From: Nitrospiria bacterium
GTDB lineage: Bacteria > Nitrospirota > UBA9217
Length of the DNA: 43,633 bases
Direction of reading: 5' to 3'
Assembly: GCA_919902495.1 (NCBI GenBank)
Contig: CAKKRC010000062.1
Location: 18,149-61,781 of the forward strand
Shown: piece after piece, positions 24,838-35,295 of the stretch
Position numbering within the stretch: position 1 is the stretch's first letter
How the letters are laid out: every line of letters starts with the position of its first letter
Made by a program: the position numbers and the translations under genes
Notes under the pieces: model-generated
Told to the model about the DNA's origin: nothing
Databases searched by the model: none
The model's input: only the letters and a program-made list of their open reading frames with translations

Positions 24838-26757
24838 ATGGATATCCGGTGTCCCAGCTGCAGCAAGCTGTTTCGCGTTGCCGATGAAAAGATCTCCGGT
24901 AAGGGCATTCGGTTCAAGTGCTCCAAGTGCGCGGAGATCATCACCATAACCAAAGATGACTTTGATATGGACCTTCTGGCCCGTGAGGCTGAAGCTACGG
25001 AACCGGTCCCTCAGCAGCAGCCCGAACCGGCAACCAGGCCGTCACCCCAGACCGCGCCGAAACCCTCCAGCATACCCGTCCCCCCGCAACCAGCAATGTC
25101 TCCCGAGCCCGAAGCGCGGGAATATCAGCCCCCGCAGGAACATGATATTCCCCCGGCAGCGCTGAGTGACTTCGATTTCAGCGAGCCCCACGCCGCTGCC
25201 ACGGCAGCGGCTCATCCCGAAGAAGGTTTTGGAGGCCAGGATTTCAGCTTCAATGTAGAGCCGGAGCAGGATGCTGTCCCGGAGGTCGAGATCTCGCCTG
25301 AAGCCGCGGCTGAAGCCGAGGCGGCCCTGGATTTCCCCGTGGACCTCATCTCGGAACCAACACGGAAACCGGTATTCGGAGCGCCATCGGCGAGTGAAAC
25401 TGTGTCTTCGGCCACGCATGCTGATGAGGAGATGGACCTCGGGACCGCGCTGCATATTCCATCGGCTGATGAGCAGCCGGCGACGGAACCGGAGATCAAG
25501 GTAAAGGCTCCGACATCCTCATTAGAGCCACCCAGGACCGGACCCGTATTCACGCCGCCGCCGAGGTCCAAACCAGCCCCTGAAAAACAGGACGAGGAGA
25601 TGGACCTGGGAGTAGCGTTGCGCATTCCCCAGGACTCGTCATCAGATAAAGGATCATTCGGTGACGCGAAAGGATCGGACGCGTCAACAGCAACGATCGG
25701 TGATGCGACCAGGCGGACCGGGACCTCGGAAGATATGCATCCGTTCGCTTCCGGGAACGCGACGGGAGCTGTTGCCGGACTGGGATGCGCTGTGCCGCTG
25801 GCGGCGTTCATGATGCTGGGTTTCGGCATGATCGTCAAATTCCTGCCCTATGCGGCGGACCTGCCGTTCTTCCATCTTGTCGCGGTCGTCGGAACCGGCA
25901 TTATCACCTTCGGTGTTGTGATCGGCCTTATATTATCGATAGCGCAAGCCCTCGCCGGCAAGAAGCTCTTCTTCCTCGTGAACATCCTGATCGGGACGGT
26001 GTTCGGGGCTGGATTCGCTGTGGGTAAGTCCGTCGTTGTATCGCTCGTGTCTGGTTCGGCGTTGAACCTGCCGCAGCTCCTGTCAGGAGGCGCGAACGTG
26101 GCAGCGCTCTCGTTCGTGATCAGTGTCCTCGTGGTGATCGCACGGCGGATCATTGTCAATGAGAGGGAAGAGACATTTTCGGCGAGCCTGAGCGGCCTGC
26201 AAAAGGCCGGTCTTGCAGTATCAATGCTGGTCGTCCTCGGTGCGGTCTATGAGACCGGGACCTTCGCGGGCAAGATCCAACGGTCGCTGCACGAGAACAG
26301 GGAACGGTTGCCAGGCACGGCACCTCGGATATTGGTAACGGCAGAGGGGCTCCAGGTCATCAATGCCCACGGGTATCTCGATCCCGCAACGGGAGACCTC
26401 GTCATTTCCGGTTCCGTGCAGAACACCTCGGACACGCCGAAGGCGGGATGGTATCTGGTGACCGAGGTCCGTGATGCGAAGGAAACCGTGTTGGCTACCG
26501 TGAGGATGGTGAACGGCATCCAGATCTTTTCAAAGGCGGAGCATGACATCCTTGCCAGGCGCGGCGGAAAGATCGAGGAACTTCAGAAAAGGCTGGCTTC
26601 TGTCGGAACGGTGATGATCTCGCCGAAAGGAAGTGTCCCCTATGAGGTCCGGGTCATGAACCCGCCTGCCGGCAGCGCTCGTTTCCTGCCGGTCCTCCGG
26701 GATTTCGACCTTACCACGCTGGGTGAGGTCACCCAGGACGGCATGGGACGCAAGTAA
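24838..26757 (+). CDS. MJ0042 zinc-ribbon membrane protein with DUF3426-like C-terminus
   Basis: A 639-residue protein. Residues 1-31 are an MJ0042 zinc ribbon with Cys5, Cys8, Cys28 and Cys31 (CPSCSKLF, KCSKCAE). A long Pro/Glu-rich disordered segment (about 50-300) contains two copies of an EEMDLG(T/V)AL(H/R)IP motif. About five membrane helices follow (305-480: ATGAVAGLGCAVPLAAFMML, VVGTGIITFGVVIGLILS and others). An extracytoplasmic domain (about 495-639) has GDLVISGSVQNTSDTPKAGW, a DUF3426/FxLYD-like beta fold. It is preceded by an AT-rich gap with no clear promoter. The function is unknown; no enzymatic motif is seen. Confidence 0.75.
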   Translation: MDIRCPSCSKLFRVADEKISGKGIRFKCSKCAEIITITKDDFDMDLLAREAEATEPVPQQQPEPATRPSPQTAPKPSSIPVPPQPAMSPEPEAREYQPPQEHDIPPAALSDFDFSEPHAAATAAAHPEEGFGGQDFSFNVEPEQDAVPEVEISPEAAAEAEAALDFPVDLISEPTRKPVFGAPSASETVSSATHADEEMDLGTALHIPSADEQPATEPEIKVKAPTSSLEPPRTGPVFTPPPRSKPAPEKQDEEMDLGVALRIPQDSSSDKGSFGDAKGSDASTATIGDATRRTGTSEDMHPFASGNATGAVAGLGCAVPLAAFMMLGFGMIVKFLPYAADLPFFHLVAVVGTGIITFGVVIGLILSIAQALAGKKLFFLVNILIGTVFGAGFAVGKSVVVSLVSGSALNLPQLLSGGANVAALSFVISVLVVIARRIIVNEREETFSASLSGLQKAGLAVSMLVVLGAVYETGTFAGKIQRSLHENRERLPGTAPRILVTAEGLQVINAHGYLDPATGDLVISGSVQNTSDTPKAGWYLVTEVRDAKETVLATVRMVNGIQIFSKAEHDILARRGGKIEELQKRLASVGTVMISPKGSVPYEVRVMNPPAGSARFLPVLRDFDLTTLGEVTQDGMGRK

Positions 26758-27019
26758 CACACGGCATGGCCATCGAGCGGACCTGGCCCGGCGTCCTGCC
26801 GCATTCTTCTTATCCGAGTAGCATCGAAAAGGCAGTTATCCAGTGTCTCGTTCACCCGGCCGCATAAGAAATCCATCTGCAACAACGAACATGCATTGAA
26901 GCTCGCGGCGATCGCGCCCTGGCGGGAAGGGACATGCGCTCGTTCCCGGGTTCATCAAGCCTGTTGGGGTACGGTCCCTGAGGAACTACCATATTTTGTG
27001 CTTAAGGCGTAATTTGCTC
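26758..27019. other. Gene-free stretch upstream of the metK promoter
   Basis: No open frame with a ribosome site, RNA motif or clear hairpin is recognised in these 262 bases. Base composition resembles coding DNA, so it could be the remains of a degraded gene, but no homologous protein fragment was recognised in any frame. Confidence 0.4.
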
Positions 27020-27047
27020 TTGACAAAAACCGTGATTGTGCTATAAA
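27020..27047 (+). promoter_or_regulatory. Sigma-70 promoter of metK
   Basis: TTGACA (27020-27025) and TATAAA (27042-27047) at 16 bp, about 45 nt before the start codon. The leader is too short for a SAM riboswitch. Confidence 0.78.
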
Positions 27048-27099
27048 TGCAGGGCTTTTTCCTTAATCATACGTGGTGCACAGGCAGGGAGGCGAACAG

Positions 27100-28257
27100 A
27101 TGAGCAGTGTTCATAAGAACTATCTCTTTACTTCGGAATCGGTGACCGAGGGGCATCCTGATAAAATAGCCGACCAGATATCGGACGCGGTCCTTGACGC
27201 GTTCCTCGCGCAGGACCCCATGAGCCGCGTGGCCTGCGAGACGCTCCTGACGACCGGCCTGATCATGGTCGCCGGCGAGATCACCTCGAAGGGCCGTGTT
27301 GAGATCGACGAACTTGCCCGAAAGACCGTCGCCGAGATCGGCTACACCCGCGCCAAGTTCGGGTTCGACGCCGAGACCTGCGGCGTCATCACCGCGGTCC
27401 ACCGGCAGTCGCCGGACATCTCCATGGGTGTGGACACGGGCGGAGCCGGCGATCAGGGCCTCATGTTCGGCTATGCCTGCGACGAGACACCGGAGCTCAT
27501 GCCCCTTACCATCAGCCTTGCGCACAAGATCACCCGTCAGCTCGCGGAAGTGCGGAAAAAAGGCATCCTGCCGTATCTGCGGCCTGACGGCAAGTCCCAG
27601 GTCACCGTCGAGTACCGGCAGGGCAAGCCCCACAAGATCCACGCGGTGGTGGTATCGAGCCAGCACAGCGCCGACGTGGAGCAGAAGCAGATCCGGGCGG
27701 ACATCATCGAGAAGGTGATCAAGCCGGTCCTGCCGAAGGAACTGCTTGACGAAAAATCGATCATCTATCATATCAATCCAACCGGCAAGTTCGTGGTCGG
27801 CGGGCCCATGGGCGACACGGGCCTCACGGGCCGCAAGATCATCGTTGACACCTACGGCGGCGTGGGCAGCCACGGCGGAGGCGCGTTCTCGGGCAAGGAC
27901 CCATCGAAAGTCGACCGGTCGGCGGCCTATATGGTGCGTTACATCGCCAAGAACATCGTTGCGGCGGGGATCGCGACCGAATGCGAGGTGCAGCTCGCCT
28001 ATGCCATCGGTGTGCCCGATCCGGTCTCGATCCATGTGGACGATTTCGGGACGGGGAACGTACCGCATGACAAACTGGTCGATCTGATCCGAAAGAACTT
28101 CGATATGACCCCGAAAGGCATCATCCAGACCCTGGACCTCAGGAGGCCGATCTATAAAAAGACGGCCGCCTACGGGCACTTCGGACGGAACGAGCCGGAG
28201 TTCACCTGGGAGCGGACGGACAAGGCGGCGACCCTCAAGAAGGAGGCGGGCCTGTAA
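27100..28257 (+). CDS. metK: S-adenosylmethionine synthetase
   Basis: A 385-residue enzyme making SAM from methionine and ATP. Motifs: [20 protein letters not shown] (ATP/Mg site), [20 protein letters not shown], and [20 protein letters not shown] (the Gly-rich phosphate loop). ATG 27100 has GGGAGG 8 nt upstream; GTG 27073 is in frame but would overlap the probable 5' leader. It opens the methyl-cycle cluster with two SAH hydrolase genes. Confidence 0.97.
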   Translation: MSSVHKNYLFTSESVTEGHPDKIADQISDAVLDAFLAQDPMSRVACETLLTTGLIMVAGEITSKGRVEIDELARKTVAEIGYTRAKFGFDAETCGVITAVHRQSPDISMGVDTGGAGDQGLMFGYACDETPELMPLTISLAHKITRQLAEVRKKGILPYLRPDGKSQVTVEYRQGKPHKIHAVVVSSQHSADVEQKQIRADIIEKVIKPVLPKELLDEKSIIYHINPTGKFVVGGPMGDTGLTGRKIIVDTYGGVGSHGGGAFSGKDPSKVDRSAAYMVRYIAKNIVAAGIATECEVQLAYAIGVPDPVSIHVDDFGTGNVPHDKLVDLIRKNFDMTPKGIIQTLDLRRPIYKKTAAYGHFGRNEPEFTWERTDKAATLKKEAGL

Positions 28258-28316
28258 GAATCTCTGATCTCGGAGCAAGGACCGAAGAGAGGACCGCATT
28301 GACACGTGATGTACTT

Positions 28317-28347
28317 GTTGGGGCAGCCCTGTGTGGCTGCCCTCAAC
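28317..28347 (+). terminator. Hairpin after metK, possible terminator
   Basis: GTTGGGGCAGCC and GGCTGCCCTCAAC form a 12-pair stem with one bulge and a 6-nt loop. No T-run follows, so it may be rho-assisted or a processing site rather than an intrinsic terminator. Confidence 0.45.
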
Positions 28348-28388
28348 ATTGTGTGACTTATACTAGTTGGCCGCGAAGATCTGGAATT

Positions 28389-28479
28389 GAAGCTCCCTGC
28401 AGCAAGCTGCAGGGAGCTTCGATCCTCAAGGTTGTAATTATATTCTAATCGCTCGCTAACCCCGCAGCAAGCTACGGGG
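28389..28479. repeat. Two related palindromes (family R6) between metK and ahcY
   Basis: Copy one is a perfect inverted repeat of 15-bp arms GAAGCTCCCTGCAGC/GCTGCAGGGAGCTTC around AA (28389-28420). Copy two is CCCCGCAGC-AA-GCTACGGGG with one mismatch (28460-28479). Both share a (C/T)GCAGCAAGCT(G/A)C core. They sit just before the apparently transferred riboswitch-ahcY block. Confidence 0.75.
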
Positions 28480-28569
28480 AATGCGCTCGCTCCTGGATTC
28501 AAGTGGGAAGCCACTGACAAGGCTGCCGCATAGCGCGCAGACGCAGGACTGTAATTCAAACATCAATCC

Positions 28570-28654
28570 ACCCCGTCGAGGGGCGCTGCAGCAGTCACCG
28601 CAAGGTGGGTCTGTCAGGCTCGATGGGGTAGTTCAACAGGTAGCAACGGCGCCC
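28570..28654 (+). promoter_or_regulatory. S-adenosylhomocysteine (SAH) riboswitch upstream of ahcY
   Basis: P1: ACCCCGTCGAG (28570-28580) pairs with CTCGATGGGGT (28619-28629) over 11 bp. The core GGGGCGCTGCA and GTCAGGCTCGA matches the SAH riboswitch. The pseudoknot is visible: GGGCGC (28581-28586) pairs with GCGCCC (28649-28654). It lies 26 nt before the ahcY start and would raise expression when SAH accumulates. Confidence 0.92.
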
Positions 28655-28680
28655 ATTCATTAACCTGAATGGAGAGCTTT

Positions 28681-30078
<1,398 letters not shown>

Positions 30079-30151
30079 GCGGGCTGGTATCAGCGTAACC
30101 TTGCGGCGGGGGCGGAACATTTCAATCCCCGCTTGACTTATTGGTTGCTAA

Positions 30152-31417
<1,266 letters not shown>

Positions 31418-31444
31418 TCAATTCCTTAAGCGTAGATCGTTCTG

Positions 31445-31498
31445 ATGCGGAATGAAGGATGGCGTATGAGCACGCTTCCCATTCCGCATTTTTTTTTA
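31445..31498 (+). terminator. Intrinsic terminator after the second ahcY
   Basis: ATGCGGAATG (31445-31454) pairs with CATTCCGCAT (31480-31489), followed by nine T. The 25-nt loop can hold a smaller hairpin. Confidence 0.88.
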
Positions 31499-31513
31499 TA
31501 AAGCTGCTGTCCT

Positions 31514-32380
31514 ATGAACAACCACCTGAAAATAGTCGCGGCCATGCTCATCTGGAGCACCTGGGGGATGATGATACGGCTGCTTTCCCTGCCTCCCGTC
31601 GTTGTCCTGTTCTATACCGCATGCATCGCAAGTATTGCAGTGCCGCTGGTCCTGAAGGCACGAGGGGAGTTCGATCTGGGAGGGGTGTCGGCTGTGTGGC
31701 CTCTCTTCACTGCCCTCGCTTTAGCCTCGATCATAAACAATCTTACCTATTTCTACGCCCTTGCCCAGACGACCGTATCGAATGCCGTCTTTACGCACTA
31801 TACGGCGCCGGTGTTCGTTGCTCTGCTGGCCCCGCTCCTGATAACGGAGCGTCTCCAAAGGGTGACCCTGATCTCGCTGCCACTGGCGGTCGCCGGAATG
31901 GTGCTGATCGTCCTGGCAGGAGACGGTCTACAAATGGGAGAAGAGCATAGGCGGGGCATTTTAGCCGGTATCGCGTCGGGTATTGCGTATGCGTTCCTGA
32001 TCATCATATCACGGAGACTCAGTCAACGGATGATGCACCATAAGGCCGTCGTTGTGCTGCTCTGGATCACTGCTGCCGTTACTGCGCCTGCGGCGTTTCT
32101 TGTTGATCATCACCTGACGAAACTCTCCGTCCTTCTCCTGCTCACCGGCGGGCTGGTACACTCAACAATAGCGCCGCTGCTGTATTTCAGCGCGTTGCGT
32201 CAGGTGATGGCGCAACACGCGGCGATCCTTGGATATATTGAACCCCTGGCGGCCGTGCCGCTTGCGTTCCTGTTCTTGTCCGAACTTCCGCCGGCCACGG
32301 CCATCTTCGGCGGTATTCTCATTCTGGTCTCCGGATATCTTGTCGTTCGTGCATCTGCCGGAAACCGCCATCGTCTTTAA
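31514..32380 (+). CDS. EamA/DMT-family membrane transporter
   Basis: A 288-residue protein with about ten hydrophobic helices arranged as two EamA repeats (about 5-135 and 150-280). AMLIWSTWGMMIRLL and FTHYTAPVFVALLAPLLITE are typical of the first repeat, and ILGYIEPLAAVPLAFLFLSE of the second. The family exports amino acids and other metabolites; the substrate cannot be predicted. The ribosome site is weak. It follows the terminator of the methyl-cycle cluster and appears to be a single-gene unit. Confidence 0.88.
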   Translation: MNNHLKIVAAMLIWSTWGMMIRLLSLPPVVVLFYTACIASIAVPLVLKARGEFDLGGVSAVWPLFTALALASIINNLTYFYALAQTTVSNAVFTHYTAPVFVALLAPLLITERLQRVTLISLPLAVAGMVLIVLAGDGLQMGEEHRRGILAGIASGIAYAFLIIISRRLSQRMMHHKAVVVLLWITAAVTAPAAFLVDHHLTKLSVLLLLTGGLVHSTIAPLLYFSALRQVMAQHAAILGYIEPLAAVPLAFLFLSELPPATAIFGGILILVSGYLVVRASAGNRHRL

Positions 32381-32569
32381 GGTCTTTTTCCTGCCTTCGT
32401 TCGCCTGTTTATCCGTGATGCTCCCCGCCCTTCACTGTTAGCTGATATCGTCCGGATCAAAATAATGTTTACGTCACGAGGTCTTGAGCTATTTCTATGC
32501 TATACTATTTTTTAATAGTCCTGCGGCACGTCCAGACTACAGACTTCTCCAAAGAAGGGAGCTTTTCAA

Positions 32570-32902
32570 ATGAAAAAATGTGGTCTGGCGGCGATCCTGT
32601 TGCTCATACTCATTGCCGTAGTTGGTTCAACCGGCATGAAAAGCATGGAAGCTGCTGAAAAAACAGGGGAACAATTGTTCGTTGAGCACTGCGTCATGTG
32701 CCACCCTGATGGCGGTAATATCATCAATCCTAAGAAAACTCTCCTGAAAAAAGACCTCGCAGCAAATAATATTAAAACTGCGGATGCCGTTATCAAATTA
32801 ATGAGAAAACCCGGTACCGGCATGACCGCATTCAGTACGAGTTTAATCTCTGACACGGAAGCACGAAAGATCTCGGATTATATATTTAAGAAATTCAACT
32901 AG
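32570..32902 (+). CDS. Small periplasmic c-type cytochrome
   Basis: A 110-residue monohaem class I cytochrome. It has a signal peptide (1-28, LAAILLLILIAVVGSTG then MEA-AE), the haem motif CVMCH in LFVEHCVMCHPDGGN, and a probable axial Met in TGMTAF. It resembles cytochrome c-553/c6-type electron carriers. The ribosome site is AAGGGAG. It lies just upstream of the hydrogenase operon in the same direction but is separated by 277 nt with its own regulatory elements. A role as electron acceptor for the hydrogenase is possible but unproven. Confidence 0.88.
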   Translation: MKKCGLAAILLLILIAVVGSTGMKSMEAAEKTGEQLFVEHCVMCHPDGGNIINPKKTLLKKDLAANNIKTADAVIKLMRKPGTGMTAFSTSLISDTEARKISDYIFKKFN

Positions 32903-32934
32903 TGATGCAACAGTTTAATAAACGAGCCGATAAA

Positions 32935-33114
32935 TGTAACAAAATGTTACCGGCAGAATGACGTAACATGTCACTCTCAAGAAATATACTCATTCATATT
33001 CCGTATATTCAATTAGTTATTCATGGCATGGTTTGTGCTAATATCAGCATAATATTTCCTTATATTGTTACAAGCTCTTGTAACTATTAACTCCCTAGAT
33101 ACTGGTAACACCAG
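32935..33114. promoter_or_regulatory. Series of palindromes around the hyb promoter
   Basis: Inverted repeats of related half-sites: GTAACA-AAA-TGTTAC (32936-32950), GTAACATGTCAC (32963-32974), GTTACAAG-CT-CTTGTAAC (33067-33084) and CTGGT-AAC-ACCAG (33102-33114). The first two are 50-90 nt upstream of the sigma-54-like element, the usual distance for enhancer-binding activators. The last two lie in the transcribed leader. Confidence 0.6.
33024..33039 (+). promoter_or_regulatory. Sigma-54-type (-24/-12) promoter of the hyb operon
   Basis: TGGCATGGTTTGTGCT keeps the invariant GG-N10-GC spacing of RpoN promoters (consensus TGGCAC-N5-TTGCA). It lies about 140 nt upstream of hybS, and no good sigma-70 promoter is seen in the same gap. 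Confidence 0.65.
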
Positions 33115-33179
33115 CTACGTCTTGTCGACTCAATAAGCCTGCACGATATTTGAATATTCTTTTCTCTGAAGGGGGAAGT

Positions 33180-34304
33180 ATGAAGATCAAAGATATCGCA
33201 TCGGTCAGCAAGCAACTTGGTGTGTCACGCAGGGAGTTCCTGAAATATTGCAGTATCGTGGCCGCAGGCATGGGGCTGCCTCTCGGTGCCGGAGAGCAGA
33301 TTGCCGAGGCGGTCACCAGCGCGGCAAGGCGACCACCGGTCATCTGGCTTTCAGCACAGGAGTGCACCGGTTGCAGCGAATCACTTCTTCGAGCCACCCA
33401 TCCCACCTTTGAACACCTGATCCTCGATCTTATCTCCCTTGATTATCACGAAACGCTCAGCACGCCATCGGGCCACCAGGCCGAGGCCGCGCGCGCCGCA
33501 TCGATCAAGGCGAACAAGGGGGAGTTCATCCTCGTGGTGGATGGCGCCATCCCCGTGAAGGACAATGGCATCTACTGCATGATCGCAGGCAAGACGGCTC
33601 TGGATATCCTTAAGGAGACGGCCAAGGAATGCAAAGCGATCATCGCGATGGGTTCCTGTTCGTCATGGGGCGGTGTGCCGTCCGCGGATCCCAACCCGAC
33701 CGGCGCAACCGGGGTGCAGAAGATACTTACGGATGCGGGCATCAAGACGCCGGTCGTCACGATCCCGGGATGTCCTCCTAACCCCTACAATTTCCTCTCG
33801 ACCGTCCTATACTTCGTGACCTTTAAAAAATTGCCCGAGCTCGACGATCTGGCCAGACCCAAGTTTGCCTATGGCCGCCTCATCCACGAAAATTGCGAGC
33901 GTCGGCCCCATTTCGATGCCGGCCGGTTCGCAACGGAGTTCGGTGATGAGAACCATCGAAAGGGCTACTGCCTGTACAAGCTGGGGTGCAAAGGCCCGGA
34001 GACCCATGCCAACTGTCCGTCGATCCTATTCGGCGACACCGGCGCCGGCACCTGGCCGGTCGGGACGGGACACCCCTGTTTCGGCTGCACCGAGAAGGGC
34101 ATCGGATTCCATAAACCGCTGTTCAGCAGGGCCAGCCTGCACATGGTCACCCCGCCGGATACCTATCCTCATGTCGTTGAACATCAGGGCAAGTCGGCGT
34201 TGGCCGGCATCGCGGTTGCCGCGGCCGCGGCCGGGGCCGCCTATGTTGCGGTCGATAAAGTGGCGAAAAAACTGGGCGACGACGACGGGAAAGGCAAAAA
34301 ATAA
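33180..34304 (+). CDS. hybS: Uptake [NiFe] hydrogenase small subunit, Tat-exported
   Basis: A 374-residue small subunit carrying the three Fe-S clusters that take electrons from the NiFe site. It has a twin-arginine signal (SRREFLKYCSIVAAG), then proximal-cluster cysteines in ECTGCSESLL, GSCSSWGG and GCPPNP. Distal and medial cluster ligands are in HENCERRPHF, GYCLYKLGCKG, ANCPS and GHPCFGCTEKGIGF. Position 19-type extra cysteines of oxygen-tolerant enzymes are absent (CTGC, not CTCC), so the enzyme is probably the standard oxygen-sensitive kind. A C-terminal Ala-rich helix may anchor it. ATG 33180 has AAGGGGGAAG upstream. First gene of hybSABLP. Confidence 0.96.
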   Translation: MKIKDIASVSKQLGVSRREFLKYCSIVAAGMGLPLGAGEQIAEAVTSAARRPPVIWLSAQECTGCSESLLRATHPTFEHLILDLISLDYHETLSTPSGHQAEAARAASIKANKGEFILVVDGAIPVKDNGIYCMIAGKTALDILKETAKECKAIIAMGSCSSWGGVPSADPNPTGATGVQKILTDAGIKTPVVTIPGCPPNPYNFLSTVLYFVTFKKLPELDDLARPKFAYGRLIHENCERRPHFDAGRFATEFGDENHRKGYCLYKLGCKGPETHANCPSILFGDTGAGTWPVGTGHPCFGCTEKGIGFHKPLFSRASLHMVTPPDTYPHVVEHQGKSALAGIAVAAAAAGAAYVAVDKVAKKLGDDDGKGKK

Positions 34305-34324
34305 GGCCACGGGGGATATTACCT

Positions 34325-35278
34325 ATGGAAATTAAACGAAGAGATTTCCTGAAAGTAGCCACAGCCGGCGGTCTCATGCTGGCGGCGAACGCGCACCCAT
34401 CCCTCGCCCGTGAGCCGAAAGCACGCATCAAGGACGCGGTCGGCATGCTGTACGATTCAACGGTCTGCGTCGGCTGCAAGGCGTGCGTTTCAGCCTGCAA
34501 GCAGTACAACGAGACCCCGTCGAGCTTTTCCTCGACCGACGAGATATGGGACAATCCGCTCGATAACGATGCCAAGACCTACAACATCATTAAACTTTAC
34601 AAGAGCGGCACAGGAGCGGCCAAGGACCGGGAACAGGACGGCCATGCCTACGTCAAGCGGCAGTGTATGCACTGTGTGGACCCGGCCTGCGTGTCAGCCT
34701 GCCCGGTATCGGCGCTCAAGAAGGGTCCCAAGGACGGCATCGTCTCATACGACAAGGACGCCTGCATCGGCTGCCGGTACTGCCAGGTGGCATGTCCGTA
34801 CAACGTCCCCAAGTTCGAGTTCGAGAAGGCCTTTCCGATGATCAGGAAGTGCCAGCTTTGTTCGCACCGGCTGGAGAAAGGGGACATCCCGGCATGCTGC
34901 CAGTTCTGCCCGACGGGCGCATGCATCTTCGGCAAGGTGGAGGACCTGCTGGCGGAGGCGAAGAAACGGCTGGCGTATAAGCCGGGGGAGCTGCGGAAAT
35001 ATCCGGTCGAGCGCGTCAGCGGAGGTCCGGTTGCCGAACGGATCGTAACCCCCTATGTGCAGAACGTCTACGGGGAAAAAGAGGGCGGCGGGACCCAGGT
35101 GCTGTATCTTGCGGGAGTGCCCTTCGAAAAACTCGGTCTTCCGGCACTCGAGGAGACCTCCGATGCCCAGAGGTCGGAGACCATCCAGCATACGCTGTAT
35201 AAGGGCATGATCGCACCGATCGTGATGCTGGGCGGACTCATATATATTGTTCACAAGAACACAAAGGACCATAAATAA
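34325..35278 (+). CDS. hybA: HybA-type ferredoxin subunit of the hydrogenase
   Basis: A 317-residue periplasmic electron-transfer subunit with a Tat signal (KRRDFLKVATAGGLMLAANA) and four cysteine groups for four [4Fe-4S] clusters: CVGCKACVSACKQYN, CMHCVDPACVSACPVSALKK, CIGCRYCQVACPYNVPKF and CQLCSHRLEKGDIPACCQFC. A C-terminal membrane helix (GMIAPIVMLGGLIYIV) anchors it. It passes electrons from HybS to the membrane partner HybB. It is separated from hybS and hybB by about 20 nt each. Confidence 0.95.
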   Translation: MEIKRRDFLKVATAGGLMLAANAHPSLAREPKARIKDAVGMLYDSTVCVGCKACVSACKQYNETPSSFSSTDEIWDNPLDNDAKTYNIIKLYKSGTGAAKDREQDGHAYVKRQCMHCVDPACVSACPVSALKKGPKDGIVSYDKDACIGCRYCQVACPYNVPKFEFEKAFPMIRKCQLCSHRLEKGDIPACCQFCPTGACIFGKVEDLLAEAKKRLAYKPGELRKYPVERVSGGPVAERIVTPYVQNVYGEKEGGGTQVLYLAGVPFEKLGLPALEETSDAQRSETIQHTLYKGMIAPIVMLGGLIYIVHKNTKDHK

Positions 35279-35295
35279 CCATAACGGAGAGGACT

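Noticed and set aside
27048-27099. SAM riboswitch before metK
   Set aside because: The leader after the clear promoter is only about 45 nt, too short for known SAM aptamers.
28258-28560. A small protein gene in the metK-ahcY gap
   Set aside because: Open frames there are short, lack ribosome sites and run through palindromes and the riboswitch.
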